Source of the DNA: Symsagittifera roscoffensis
Taxonomy: Eukaryota; Xenacoelomorpha; Acoela; Convolutidae
Direction of reading: 5' to 3'
NCBI RefSeq assembly: GCF_963678635.1
Contig: NC_087065.1
Location: 37,661,888 to 37,725,887 of the forward strand
DNA length: 64,000 nucleotides
The notes below the pieces were generated by a model. That model was not told the origin of the DNA, did no database searches, and saw only the letters and a program-made list of their open reading frames with translations. Numbering within the stretch: the first letter of the stretch is position 1; the number at the start of each line of letters is the position of its first letter. This document shows, piece by piece, positions 42,813 to 55,444 of the stretch. The translations under genes and the position numbers were made by a program.

Positions 42813-44785
42813 CGATGGATTTAAATTTCAAACAGTAGGGCCGCAATTTTTAGGGCCTTACCGGAATAACCAATTCAATTGATTTGTAAAAAAAATTAAA
42901 GGTTTTAAAAGAAAGTTTTCGCTGCGCAAAAATTGAGTTTTCATTCATTAAATGTGATTTGAGTTGCGGTGTAAAAGTAGTGACTCGTAGTTTTTGCATG
43001 GAGTTTTGGGTTTCTGGTTACAAGGAGGGGGCGTATTTGGGGGAGCATAATGAAAAAATTTCTTTGAAAAACTTCTTTGGGTTCTGAAGTTTGCTTGCAT
43101 TTGTAAAAACAACCTGACGCCAGATTGTCAAGGAAAACATGTTCATCGCTAAGTAATTTTTTGTTTCAGATATCTTTTTAATTGAGTGCATCAACTGGAT
43201 GAAAACTCGGAAAGTTGGCTTTGCCTGTTGCTTGCTTGAAAATCATTTTTGTTGGCAAATTAAGCCAGCACAACAACTCCATTTCATTGCAGTTTTTGTT
43301 TCATAACGTTTTTTTTTCAAACCGTTCCAAGGCAAGCAAGCAATTAGTTTTCATCAAGTTTTCTCTGCTTGATTCGGTTACTTCAAAAAATTAAAAACTG
43401 CGAACCGGATCAGTCCATTTTTTTTTCAACCCCTAACTTGATGTGAAACAAATTGATAATTTCTTAAGCAAGCTATAAAAATGTGAAAGTCAAAAATATG
43501 AAAGTGTTTAATGGCCTGGATGGGTTTTCGAAAATTTTGAGTCACAAAAACATGCTTCGCAGATAAAATTGTAGAAAAAAATTTAAAGCATACAATCAAG
43601 CTTTGAAAGTTCGAGTTTATTTCAATTTATTTTGATAGCTAGCTTTGGTTTGCAAGAAATTGAGGATTTTTAACATAAAGTGTTCAATAATTTGAGCGCT
43701 GAAGTTTTGAAACTTTTGAAGTTGTTTCGCATGACTATCTATTTTAAAAAAAAAAGTAATGATTTTTATCAAAGCGGACTGTGAGTCGATGGAAACTTTG
43801 TCTATTTTAACTAGCTTCCATAAATATCCTTGGTTCATAAAAAGTTTAATTTTTTGAAGCAACCTCTGCGAACTATTCATTTTCAAAATAAAGGGCCGCA
43901 ATTTTTGGAATGAATGATTTAAAATTCAAACAGCAGGGCCACAAATTTTTGGGCCTTACCGGAACAACCAATGCAATTGACTTGTAAAAAATTAAAGGAT
44001 TTAAAAGAACGTTTTCGCTGCGCAAAAAGTAAGTTTTCATTCACTAAAGGTGACTTGAGTTGCGGTGTAAAAGTAGTGACTAGTAGTTTTTGCATGGAGC
44101 TTTGGGTTGCTGGCTACAAGGAGAGGGTGTATTAGCGAAAGCAATATGAAAAATCTTTTGGAAAAATCTCTTTGCGTTCTGAAGTTTGCTTGTATTTGTA
44201 AAAACAACCTGACGCCAGATTGTCAATGAAAGCTAAATAATTCTTTGCTTCAGATATCTTTTTGATTGAGTGCCGGTTTTTGGGTCGACGTGAAATGTTC
44301 CATAATTGCATCAACTGCATGAAAACTCGGAAAGTTGGCTTTGGCTGTTGCTTGCTTGAAAATCTTTTTTTGTTTGCAATTTAAGCCAGCAAAACAACTC
44401 CATTTTATTGCCGTTTTTGTTTCATACAGCGTTTTTTTCCAAACCGTTGCAAGGTACGCAAGCAATTAGTTTATATCAAGCTTTTTCAGCTTGATTCGTT
44501 TACTTCAAAAAATCAAAATTTGCGAACCGGATCAGTCCATTTTCTTTTCAACCCCTAACTTGATGTGAAACAAATCGATAATTTTTTAAGCAAGCTATCA
44601 AATTGTGGAAGTCAAAAATTTGATAGCGTTCAATGGCCTGGATGGGTTTTCGAAAACCTTGAGTCTCAAAAATTTGCTTCGCAGAGAAATTTTTAAAAAA
44701 CAATTACAAAAACAATCAAGCTTTGGCGTTTTGAGTTTATTTCAAATTATTTTGATAGCTAGCCTTGGTTTGCAAGAAATTAAGT
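42813..44785. repeat. 1.1-kb tandem duplication in host sequence
   Basis: Positions 42813-43910 and 43911-44785 are diverged head-to-tail copies. Shared words include gttttcgctgcgcaaaaa, gagttgcggtgtaaaagtag, acaacctgacgccagattgt and gcgaaccggatcagtcca. Open frames inside (43617-43901, 44605-44898) are not conserved between copies and look like chance. The preceding 235 bp (42578-42812) hold nothing I recognise. Confidence 0.75.
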
Positions 44786-45892
44786 ATTTGTTCGTAAGTT
44801 CCGCATTCGTTGTTCTAGTTATATTCATTGCTCAATGCTGCTGGGTTATCAAATTACGGATTTACAAATCAAAATGCCCATTTCATTCAAATCTTTAATT
44901 TTATATTTAATTTCTAAAAGGGTATACCCAGGAATTTATTTAAGTAATGATTTAAGATTTGTTCTTGGATTCCATAGACAATTTTTTCGTAATTTCCGCT
45001 TTCGCTGTTGTAGCTAGCCATTGTTCAAGCTGGTTACTACTGGATATCTCACTTGCAATCTGCGGAATTCGCTAACAGTTTGTGGAATCAATAAAAACAA
45101 ACTGTCGCGCTCTAATACAAATTTAGAATTTACGTGAGATCAATTAAAACAGCTACTCGGGTCCCCTTCACTTTTTTCAGAGGTGAGCTTTTCCGGCATT
45201 GAGGGTATCATCTGGGAGCCACCCAGACTCATTGTCGCCTGAAATTGGTACAAGTGTGATACCAAGGTTCACGAAAGGGGTGCCGGACATCAGGCCGATG
45301 GGACTTTAAGTTAAAACGTAAAGTTAGGCACTTCAAGCCGAATAATTCAAAAACCGGCTGATATTATTAATGAATGCCAATAAAAAATTAGCGATTTGAG
45401 GTGCCTGTAAAGTTTCAATTTCGGCCTGAAGTCTTTTCGGCTTGAAGTCACGTCGGCTTGTTGTCCTAGATCCCACGAAAGGACCCCAAGAAAGGCCCCC
45501 GACGGGATATGTAGGGCATACCACTAGCGTGGGTTACTTGAACGTCGTTTTAACACTGAACTTGTCGAAATTGATCTCTCGTTTGGTTGTGCTGTTGTGA
45601 GCCGAGTACTATGTGAGCTGAGTTTGTTCAGCTACATGAAGGGGGAACTTGGGGTTCAGTATTTAGAATCCGCGTTGATTTTTCAGCTCTATGTTTCCTT
45701 AGAGCCACGATTGCAGAAACCTTAGTTTCACCGCCAGTTTGACATTGCTCCATCAAAAGTGGTCGCTTGTCATTGATGTAAATAGCTGAAAAATTACTCC
45801 CCGGATGTAGCTGGTAAGATGTCGGATCAATAACTGAATCAGAGTAAAGAGAACCAACTAAGTATTCTAGCTTGAAATCACTACCCGCAAAT
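44786..45892. other. Host intergenic sequence
   Basis: I see no gene I can support. The part around 45170-45540 is GC-richer than its surroundings and contains recurring cacgaaagg and cggcttgaagtc words. Its nature is unclear. Confidence 0.35.
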
Positions 45893-48800
45893 TTACGGCA
45901 CTGGATGGCAGCAGGTGACAGTTTTTTTGCCAGATTTTTCGTTTGGTTTTTGCCCAGTATCGGTAGATTCCAAACCAGTTGTTGACTCGTTTTTAGCTAC
46001 TCGATTTTGCAACCGTTCCTCTACAGTCATCGTTCCTTCGACCAAATCTTTGTCATCTTTCAGCAGAAGAAAGCAGTTAGGTGTCTTTGAAGGTCCCCGA
46101 AAAATGGTTTGAGCATTGTTTTTGAATAGGACAGTACCGCCTAAACCACGGATCCATGTTGCCACCATAGCTTTTGGTGCTAGACTCGGTTTTGCTTTCT
46201 TTCCCGCAACTGCTGCCGCTGTACATCCGAAAGTACCCAAGACATAAAATCACAAACCAGAAAGCAGCAGACTAGATGGACGCTTTTTACCGACGGCAAC
46301 TTTCCGAAAATCTAGATTTTTTTGACATATTTGTAAATACGACGGGATTGGATTGGTTCCTCCCAAGACGTCTCCTGCATTGTTTAGAAAACTACGTGTG
46401 CACTTGCCAGATTTGATGAACTTGCAGAATGAAAAAAAAAACATTTCGAGGAATAATGGTTCCTGGTTATGACATCTTCCTCCGCCTGGCATTGTCCTAC
46501 TTTGAAAATCCTTGTTCGCATGGTGGTTGGGTTTTTCGAGAGCTTCGCACAAATGTTCCCAGAGACTTCGTATAAAATTGCTCACCACAAGCTGTGGCAT
46601 TAGAAGTAATTTTAGTTTGTAGGGAGTCAATCCTTGTTCTCTAAAGATAAGTACTGAAACTTGATAATAAATTTCAGCCTACTTTTTGTACTCCATAGCG
46701 TTAAAATCACTTCTTGCTCGTAATAATTTCGTGCATTCATTCAAGCTCTGTCTCAAGAAATTACTGGCATCTTTAGTGGTGATGCACCCGAGGGTTTTCC
46801 AGGAACGTTTGAGACGAGAGTCGGGTAGACGACTTGTAGCACTTTTACAGACTTAGCGTACGTATCTGAATTTTTTTTGAGGCGAACAATAACTTTGTTT
46901 TTCCATACTTCTTCAAAGACGATTTCAATTTCTGTGCTAGCCTCTTTCATTTCTTCCTTGTCAGCGATGGCAGTCAGCGCACAGGTTTCAGAAAGAGACA
47001 CTGCACCCACTTTGCCAGCTTTGTCTGTTCCTCCTATCGAGACAGTGGTGAAATGAAAAAATGGCTTTTTGGCCCACCGTCTAGTGAAACTTTCCTCAAA
47101 GCGCTGAATGGCAAACTTTTCGTGAGGATGCATATCATCGGTTATTTTTGTGCCTTTTTACGAAGATCTGTTTCTACACATCGAGTTATTATTTTGGGTG
47201 GCATCTGGACAAACGCATTGAATGTCTTCGATGCTGACCAGTGACGTCTTCGGTAACTTTTTTCGAAATGGCATATTGAGTTCAGTTCTTTACCAGTCTC
47301 TGGTTCGCAAGTTAGTGGGCGGAATACTGTAGTGTCATTTGACACATACAATTGGAGCCACGAGACTGTATCAGATGACTGCTCATTAGAGACACCAATA
47401 ACCAGCCGCAACAAAAATGGTGAATCGCCACTATAGGTCAGCTTTGCTCCTAAATGTCTGAGGGAATTTGTTTGGCTGTACAACCAACCCGATTCTTGGT
47501 CGCCTGCTGTGGTGGGACCAACGTTCTGACCCATAGCGTATCTGCTGTCTTTTCCACAGTACGCTGAATTTAATGAAAATTAATCGAAGGGGTATGTACA
47601 TTCAAAAATTTGAGTTCTCAGTGTTTTAAGCCTTGGCTGTGGATTCCATTAACAATTATTAATTATTTGCTCTTAAATTCTGCACTGGCTTTTGTCCGTA
47701 CGCAGAAATATTTTGCGCTCTGCTCTATTTGACAATTATTATTTTTTGGAAGATAGTACTGCGTGGAGCCAAAATGCTTAATTTAGTTAAAGAGCAAATA
47801 AAGTTAAGTATACTGACTATATATAAGATTTAAGCGATGCCGAGACTAATAATCATGAGAGACATTTTTCCAAAACAAAATTGACTTACCTGCGAAACAG
47901 AAAACGCTGCTAGTCGACTGTACACTAATGGCGACATCGAGGAGCCTGAACGCGAGCCTGGTAACCTCAACACCACCAATCTCACAGCTGTCTCTCCAAA
48001 TATCCCCGCGTAATCTTTGAAGCTCCGTGGTTTTCAGTGAAAGAAAGGCAACTGCTTTGACGCAAGAAACTAGGTCACTTCGAAATACAGAAAATGTTTT
48101 CTCGGGCTTACAGAAGTTTGTAAAACGAACCACTATTTCGGCAGTTGCTCGACGAACGTGTCTAGGAGAAGGAACGAATGATTTGAAACCTGTAATTTCA
48201 AGCCGACATCGAATAGTGTTGATAATATCTTCAACAATTCCGGTTTTTGTGGCCTTAGCCAAATCGTACTTGAAATACTCACTTCTTAAATAAGCGAGTC
48301 ATCATGAAACGGGTCGACAACCTAAATCTACACTTTTTGCGACCACCTTTACCGCGTTTTATTCTCTGGGAGTCTTTTTCAGCTACTTCCATTAGTCTTT
48401 GGAGGCTAATTCTATGACATCGAACATAAAACAGAACTTGGCGTCAAAATCTTTCAGACCCTTTTGGAGTGCGCCATTCTTGTAGTTTTTCCAGTGCTCT
48501 CTTCCGAGTAGTCTTGTGAGGAATCACAATTTTCGAAAATTGAATATGGTGGTGCCTGTATAAAGATGCGGTTGCTGAAATTCTTGTCGGTTCTGAGGGT
48601 GATGGAAGAGCTAATGGTTGTGAGATTGATGGTTCTGTTGATGTCGGGGTTCTTGATGAGTTTCCTAACTATTCTAAAGGCTGTGCCGATCTGATCTGAT
48701 GGTTTATAACGTTAAAAGGTGAGTATTTGGGTAGCATTGTTTCTGAAAAGTGAAATTTTACCAGGTTCCTCCGTTTTTCGTTCCACGGTATTTCCTTGAA

Positions 48801-49000
48801 GCCCCGTAGAAATAACATCTGCATGATTCCTTCTGCTACTGCAATCGAATGACTGCGTTCTCGTGGTATTGCTATTTTTTCGTACAAGATCGTCAACTTA
48901 TGTAGTTCCAACGACCATTTCTGAAACTAGTCTTTTCACTGTTCGATAATTTTTTCCAACTCGTTTACTGCTATTTCGTCAAAAACTTTGGCGTCTACAA
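45893..49000 (-). pseudogene. Broken spliced gene of unrecognised family
   Basis: Coding-like sequence on the minus strand runs through this region but changes frame many times. One splice is convincing: an exon ends at 47890 (CAG|GTAAGT), and the next starts at 47563 after a pyrimidine-rich AG; the frame is preserved across the 326-bp intron. Downstream segments include FEESFTRRWAKKPFFHFTT (about 47100), GLTPYKLKLLLMPQLVVSNF (about 46630) and a HHANKDFQSRTMPGGGR stretch followed by LFLEMF (about 46450-46530). Frame breaks occur near 47140 and 46770, with in-frame stops near 46680 and 46250 and several between 48300 and 48450. The GGGR-type stretch looks like a conserved motif, but I cannot name the family. 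A transposon-derived gene is possible. Confidence 0.55.
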
Positions 49001-51036
49001 AATTTCGATCATTATCTGATGCTATTGAATAGCGATTCCACAATTTTTGATCCATACTTTTCTCAATCATCGAAGAGTCGTTTGTCGTGTCGGGCGAGTC
49101 GTTCATTTGTATGTCGTTTCGTACGCGTCGCTTTGTGCGTCCCGATTCGTATCTCGGTTATTTGACTGTCGATTTGTATGTCGGTTTGTTTGTTGGTACG
49201 TCGAGTGTCGTATCGGTTTTTGTCAATATTCGTGTCGTTTTTGTTTGTCGGAAACTGAATTCGAAAAGGTGCAGTAGTGAATGAATTTAGAAGATTTTCA
49301 AACTGAATTTGATAGAGGTGCAGTGATGAATGAATAGAGGTTGTTCAGTCTATTTTTCATCCCAAATACTGAGGTCGTCGTTCGTTCTAGATTTGTAAAA
49401 TCTCAAATCTTGATGAAAAGGAATGTGTAAGGGTGCCGTGCAGTCTATCCCAAATACTGAAAATCTCAAATCCTGACCACAGGGAAAGTGTAATGGCGCC
49501 GCGCAGTCTATTGCTCATCCTAAAAACTGAAACAGTTTGTTCTAGTTTTGCAAAATCTCATTAGTTCTTGTTGCAGTTCAAATCAATCGCAAATATTGAT
49601 CAGTTCCTTGCAATTTTGTTCCCATTTCGTTTCAATTTACAGTACAAATTTTAACTCAATGAGAAAACCTCATTATACACTGACAAGGTTTTTGCAGTTG
49701 CAAAATTCCAAATACTGAATCCGAAAAGGTGCAGTAATGAATGAATTTAGAAGATTTTCAAACTGAATTTGAAAGAGGTGCAGTGATGAATGAATAGAGG
49801 TTGTTACTCAAGTTATCCATATCCGTGGAATTACCATTTTGCTTAATTGGAAAACTAATTGTGGATTCTGGTGTGATTTTTAACTTGGCCTAACCGGCTT
49901 GGCCAAACTTGTCGAAACAATTATGAAGCTTCATAGCGTCATAATTGTTTCGATACTTTTTAAGCCGACAATTAAAATAGTCGCTAATTGTTTCTTGAAA
50001 TTGAATAATTGTATTTTCGAGTGCTTAGATTTCATAATCCGTGATTATCATACGCTCCTCAAATGATTATGGTAATCGGAGGAGATCAATAATTCTTGAA
50101 TTACGCAGTTTAACTATACCTTGTAATTCTAGGTTATACACTTTTTTCCTGTGATTTTTAACTTGGCCTAACCGACTTGGCCAAACTTGGGTTAAGCTTC
50201 ATAACCAGCGGATAGACTTCATAGCCAACTAGAGTCATAATTTTTCCTATACTTTTTTAGCCGCCAACTAAAAGAGTCACTAATTAGTTTTTTCTTGAAT
50301 TTGATTAATTGGATTTTTCAAGTGTTAGATTTCATAATTCGTGATTATCATACGCTCCTCAAATGGTTTTGAGAATCAGAGGAAATCAATATTTCTTGAA
50401 CTCCAGTTTAACTATAATTTGTAATTATACCCCAGTTTATACCTTTTTTCCTGTTATATGGCCCATTATTTTGCTTTCTTAAAAAAAGTTGTAGGGGTAA
50501 ATATGTTTCACACTCTAAAATTTTTTTTCCAGTAAACCAATCGCTAATTATATTATCGTTTCTGAATTGTTTGTGTACTGGCGCCGTTTAGTTTGTTAAC
50601 CCACCCCAAATACGGAAACAGTCCGTTCAGGTTTGCAAAATCTCAAAACTGACAGGAGTTAATGGAGCCGTTCAGTCTATTTTTCATCCCAAATAATGAA
50701 GTCGTCGTTCGTTCTAGATTCGTAAAATTTCAAATCTTGATGAAGAGGAATGTGTAATGGCGCCGTGCAGTCTATCCCAAATACTGAAAATCTCAAATCC
50801 TGACCAAACTGAAAGTGTAATGGCGCCGCGCAGTCTATTGCTCATCCGAGAAACTGAAATAGTTTGTTCTAGTTTTGCAAAATCTCATTAGTTCTTGTTG
50901 CAGTTCAAATCAATCGCAAATATTGATCAGTTCCTTGCACTTTTATTCCCATTTCGTTTCAATTTACAGTACAAATTTTAACTCAATGAGAAAACCTCAT
51001 TATACACTGACAAGTTTTTTGCAGTTGCAAAATTCC
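49001..51036. repeat. Duplicated host blocks
   Basis: Several direct repeats fill this gene-free region. Positions 49341-49680 and 50660-51010 are close copies (about 345 bp). Positions 49267-49330 recur at 49730-49800. The cttggcctaaccg segment and the following gtgattatcatacgctcctc block occur at 49880-50100 and again at 50160-50400. Positions 49075-49250 are a degenerate run of tcgtttgt/tatgtcggt words. I see no gene. Confidence 0.65.
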
Positions 51037-51380
51037 AAATACTGAAAAAATCCCACTACTGACAAAACCCCAAATAGACAAAATCGCAAATACTGACAAA
51101 ACCCAATCACTGACAAGATCCCAACAACTGACGACATCACAATTACTGAAAAAAATACCAAATACTGACAAAATCGCAAGACTGACAAAATCCCAAATAC
51201 TGACAAAAACCCAAATACTGACAAAATTCCAATTACTGACAAAAACCCAAAAGCTGACAAAAATTTCTGCAATTGCAGATCTTTTTGTCAGTAATTGGGA
51301 TTTTGTCAGTATTTGGGATTTAGCAGAACTGCAACGAACTATAATCAGTATTTTGGATTTTGCAGAACTGCAACGAACTT
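51037..51380. repeat. Minisatellite with an inverted end
   Basis: A ~20-bp unit close to cccaaatactgacaaaat is repeated about eleven times from 51037 to 51262. At 51268 the palindrome ctgcaattgcag occurs, after which the same unit appears in reverse orientation (tttgtcagtaattgggat, 51286-51330). The array can therefore fold back on itself. The open frame on the minus strand is a by-product of the repeat. Confidence 0.8.
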
Positions 51381-51557
51381 TAATCAGTACTTTGGATTCT
51401 AGAATGGGGGAGGTAGTTAACAAGGTACAAAAATCGTGGGGGAAAATTAGGGGGAGGGGTAGGTAACAAGGTACAAAATTCATGGGGCATATTAGGGGGG
51501 ATATGTCTTTATAGGGTGATATTCCCCGGGTTGCGCCTTATGGTGGGCAACCTGGGT

Positions 51558-51652
51558 CGTTACAAAGGTACCGCAGAGGGGAGAAAATAACAAGATCCAA
51601 AACCGCGGTTTTGGATCCTGTTATTTTCTCTCCTTTGTGATACCTTTTAACG
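51558..51652. repeat. 95-bp inverted repeat centred on CCGCGG
   Basis: The two arms around CCGCGG (51603-51608) are complementary nearly throughout. The inner part (gagaaaataacaagatcc against its partner) has a single mismatch. The outer parts (cgttacaaaggtacc against ggtaccttttaacg-like sequence) have a few. It could be a folded-back miniature transposon or a cruciform-forming site. No gene is nearby. Confidence 0.7.
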
Positions 51653-52475
51653 AATATGCCATCAAGAATTTTATTTCAAATTATTATTTCTTGAAAATTG
51701 ATTTTTTCGTATCAAAAAACCGCGGTTGATCCTATCAGTTTAATTTAGAACTATTTTCAGATCCGATTCGGTTTTATTTTTGATCTGATTTCCTTTATCC
51801 CTTACCGATCAATCCGATATATGACTGGCTTCGAGTTCAAAAGTCAGTTTATCATTATCCTTAACGTTTTTCTTCGTTATCTTTAGAGTGACATTTTTTT
51901 CTTCATAAAATGGGTAATAAATGATAAGCATTTCTTGTAACTGAATAGTTGCAAAGGACGACTGTGCTTAGCTTTCAGTTTTTCTGAGAAAACTAACGGG
52001 TCTGATGGCCTGTAGGTGAAGAATATGGCTCCCAAACAAGAGGATAACGGATCAAATCCGCGCCTCTGCACTATTTTTTTTAAAACAACGAAGTAAACGT
52101 GCATCTCAATTATTGTGGCCTAAAAGACGTTTTTTTTTTAAGAAAATGTATATCATAATAAAATTTAAGGCTCGCATTTCACAATTGAAGTATCGGTTTC
52201 ACATCCTAGAGGGTATCACTTTTTTGATGTGGCAAAAGTTCTAAAATATTTGATCCTGGTTTCTAAAAAAAAACGATATAGATAGTTCTTAAGAATTTGC
52301 GGATTATTGGATCTTTTTCCTTTTCCCGCACCTCACATATGAATCAATTTTATATTGTATGGAGGGCTTTGCTTTTGTAACGAGGGCTAACAATGTCATA
52401 TCCTTAATATAGTCCGCATACCAATTTTGTTTAAAAAAATCGATATTGTGAAAAAAAAAATAATTCGTTTCCAGA
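51653..52475. other. Host intergenic sequence
   Basis: This AT-rich stretch has no gene that I can support. The short minus-strand frames at 51883-52104 and 52304-52573 show no recognisable motif. Confidence 0.35.
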
Positions 52476-53510
52476 GTGCGACCTACAATTTTTGCAAAAA
52501 AAGCATCATGGTCCGCCAGAAGCCAGAAGAGGAATGCGAAACTGCAGAAATTGACCTGCATGTTCTGTGTCACGGAGGGCTTCAGCGACTGCTACAGAAC
52601 TGCAGAGCATGTGTTATCGCCTGGATGCTTGGAGAGAGTAAGTGCCTATCGAAGATCTGGGCTCAAACAAAATCTGCTCTCTCCCACTAGGAAAAACTAT
52701 AACTTTGTGCGGGACACTTATGAGGGGTGCCAATTACCATTCAGAGTGAAGCAGAGGAAGGCAAATTTGATCTGCGAGGATGAAGTCGGCGATGATCAGA
52801 GTGAGTGAAGATGTATGCTTTTGAAAAAAGATACAAAATAAGATATGTTTATTGACTTCATAATCAAACTATTCTAGCACTCAACCAAATAATTCAGTCC
52901 ACGTCTGCGCAACTAGACTGTATCACGACAACGACAAAGAGGAAGACGACGAGACGGACTACCGTAAGAAATGCGTTGGGAACCAGCAGAAAGACAACCA
53001 AGACCAAGACGACGAGCAGGACGACCTCCTGGAACAAACATGAGCCGTGCAGAAATGGGCATGATGTGACGACTACCTGGTGCAAGCAGGAACCAAACGA
53101 GGCAGATGCGGCGAGTGGGTACAAGCAGGAACAATTATCGATATTTTAGTCCAAGCAGGAACAATTGGCGACGTTTTGGTACAAAATGGAGCCGGAGGAC
53201 GAGGAACCCAATTTGACCATTCAAATTGTATGTAGCAAAACACCGTTTTTCTTTTATATAATAGTCTGCAATTAAATCAACATCACTGTTTTAGCCCTCT
53301 ATTTCACTGAATGACGGTGAAATCTCCAAGGGCACTGCTCCAGGTACTGTTGGTACTACAGTTACTGCTCCAGAAGTGACAAGTACTATCGAGGAACAAG
53401 GGCACTGCTCCAATGGCACTGCTCCAGGTACTGTTGGTACTACAGTTACCGCTCCAGAAGTGACAAGTACTATCGATGAACATACCTCGGAAGTCCTCCA
53501 TCGGTGCGCC
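52476..53510 (+). CDS. Uncertain multi-exon gene, function unknown
   Basis: A coding-like exon covers about 52476-52800, with a CX2C...-type segment (KLTCMFCVTEGFSDCYRTAE). It ends at a good donor (CAGA|GTGAGT). A 77-nt intron (52801-52877) ends in ATTCTAG, and the frame continues into a K/T-rich stretch. Further exon-like pieces follow: one ends near 53228 (GTATGT) and another begins at 53295 after TTTTAG, encoding two copies of GTAPGTVGTTVTAPEVTSTI. Stops interrupt some joins, so the exact structure is unresolved. It may be the 5' part of the JmjC-like pseudogene that follows. The gene is probably not intact. Confidence 0.35.
53331..53480 (+). repeat. 84-bp coding tandem repeat
   Basis: Two nearly identical copies start at 53331 and 53415. 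The unit is 28 codons long and keeps the frame, encoding a GTAPGTVGTTVTAPEV segment twice. The unit length being a multiple of three fits repeat expansion inside an exon. Confidence 0.7.
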
Positions 53511-53899
53511 AGCTGCGCCAATTAGGATGGTATAGATACCGAATGGACCGTGTCTGGGGCCAGATCCACTTCCTCTCAATCCAGAGTTCGTTTTGCCCTT
53601 TCTTCTACCACGCTCCATCTCACCACTTCATAGTCTGGTTGAATTAGATCTGAGAACAGATGAACGACCTCCTCTGGTGCGGATACAGAAAACAAAAGCT
53701 CTTGGGGAAAAACCGCAGAGTTTAGCCGTGGTTTCAGGCAGCTCTTGTAGCTTGAGTGCCAGTCAGATTGACAAGTTACCTCCAATAGACCATGGCAAAC
53801 TAAGAAAGAGATTTTTGCAAGAAAGCATCTGAACCTAAAACTAGCTGAAAGTCGTTTTATTTTAAATTCGATCATCTTTTTTGGGGATTTTGTTAGATC

Positions 53900-54640
53900 G
53901 TGTCTGCCTCAAGTCTAATACAGTGCGTGCCTTTGGTTGATCTTGACAACTGGATCCAGTCAGACTGGTTTATTGGCCAACAAGGAGCTTTGTTAGTTCC
54001 ATCGGCTAAATCCATCAAATGGTTCAAAAACCAACTAGTGGATAGTTGTCAGTTTGACAGCCGAATGTATGGGGACAATTTCATTGATAAAATTTGAAGG
54101 AATACTGCGAGGAACTCAGAGCTAGACAATACATCTAAAAGGAAAAGGTAATCAGTCAAGGATATGTCGTTGGGACACATACATTAAAGTTGGAGAAGAC
54201 AGAAGTACCGACGAAGGAGTCAAGCTACCTGCTGTTATCGCAGGCTGGTGCAATAACACCATTTCACCAGGGTTTCTCCGATACACCTGTGATGTAGTTT
54301 TTAGTGAAAGGTTAAACAAAGTTTGTTGGACAATTTTTTCAACGAAATATATAAATATGTTCCATTTAGTTCTTTTTTCTTTTAGGCTTCAAAACAATTT
54401 ACTTTATGGTCGCGTCGGTCAAGAACAAGCAGATAACCCAGGAATATCTGATGCAGCAATCTCTGGGCTGGAAACCGATGTTTCCGGGGATGACCCTCGC
54501 TGTGATGCTGGAGGGTGTCAGAAAAATGTTCTGACGGAGCGCCAGGCCCTTGTTATGCCAGCTGGCATGATACACATGGTTGAAACGCATTCAGAGTCAG
54601 TGGCTCTGGGTGTCAATTTGATAATTTGATTCATCGTGGA
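53900..54640 (+). pseudogene. JmjC-domain gene, broken
   Basis: JmjC proteins are iron- and 2-oxoglutarate-dependent oxygenases, many of them histone demethylases. Here LLSQAGAITPFHQGFSDTPV (54229-54282) matches the first metal-binding part, and MPAGMIHMVETHSESVALGV (54555-54614) the last histidine and final strands. Between them FLVKG joins to FKTIYFMVA across an intron of 74 nt (54312-54385, ending TTCTTTTAG). Upstream, VPLVDLDNWIQSDWFIGQQG may belong to the same gene. The normal HxD is HQG here, so the iron-binding acidic residue is missing. Stops at about 54283 and 54140 and a frameshift near 54510 show a pseudogene. The pattern is closest to the KDM2/PHF8-like group, inferred by eye. Confidence 0.6.
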
Positions 54641-55444
54641 CACCTGCTGACGGCTACCAGAGCTTTTCGACATGAGCGGAAAGACGAAGAGCCTTTCAGC
54701 AGCTGCTACCCTGTTTTTCCGATGTTGGCTCTGAATTAGCTTAGTGTGCATCTGTGTTAGTATCAAAGATTAAACTGATAAATTTTTGTCGAAATAATTG
54801 AAAATAGAAAAAGATATTTTTATAGCACCAGAGACACGATCCCGCCGCAAGAATTAGAAAATCTTGAGGGTGTCTAGAGAATTCTAAAGGCGCACGAAAA
54901 AGTCTTAGATAACCACCTTGTCAGAATAGTTTACGTAAGTAGTTCTGGCCGAAGTTCATCCCAAATACTGAAATACTTACATCCGTATCCCAAAAACTGC
55001 ACCCTTTTTAATCGCTTATACTGAAAACTCAATTGATCTAAAAAATTGTGTTTCATCATGGCTTATACTGAAATGTTTAATTCATACCAAAAACTCAGTT
55101 TAACTTCTCATGCTAACTTTTGATAAATTTGTATTTTAAGCCAACAACTAAGGAAAGGCGAATAAAGAAGAGATGGACAGTCTCTTCCAACACCATCGTG
55201 GGTCATACGGAGAATTGCCAGTGGTGGCATTGCCTGCCCTAATATCAGTCAAAAGGGCCTGAAGACTTTCTATTACCACATTCCAATAATATATAATCTG
55301 TCTACGACTTTTTCAACGAATATGTACAAATCGTCTAGATTTATTAATTGACATTTTAAGAACAGTTTTTTTTTCTATAAATTGAAAAATGATTCTAATT
55401 TTTGGAATGCAATCTGAGTAACTAACTGAATTACTGAATTTCAG
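54641..55444. other. Intergenic or intronic sequence
   Basis: I see no gene in this 0.8-kb stretch. It contains the cccaaatactgaaa-type words that also make up the minisatellite near 51.1 kb. It ends in a plausible splice acceptor (gaatttcag) before the next exon. Confidence 0.4.

Noticed and set aside
45170-45540. Possible rRNA or structured RNA gene
   Set aside because: The stretch is GC-richer and has repeated words, but I recognise no rRNA, snRNA or tRNA core sequence.
49047-49284. Cysteine/arginine-rich frames
   Set aside because: They come from a degenerate tcgtttgt-type low-complexity repeat.
51000-51483. Hydrophobic repetitive frames (FCQYL/ILSVFG) on the minus strand
   Set aside because: They are translations of the 20-bp minisatellite, and the same repeat reads open in more than one frame.
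52894-53134. Valine/leucine-rich minus-strand frames
   Set aside because: They are the reverse reading of a K/T/R-rich low-complexity stretch on the plus strand.
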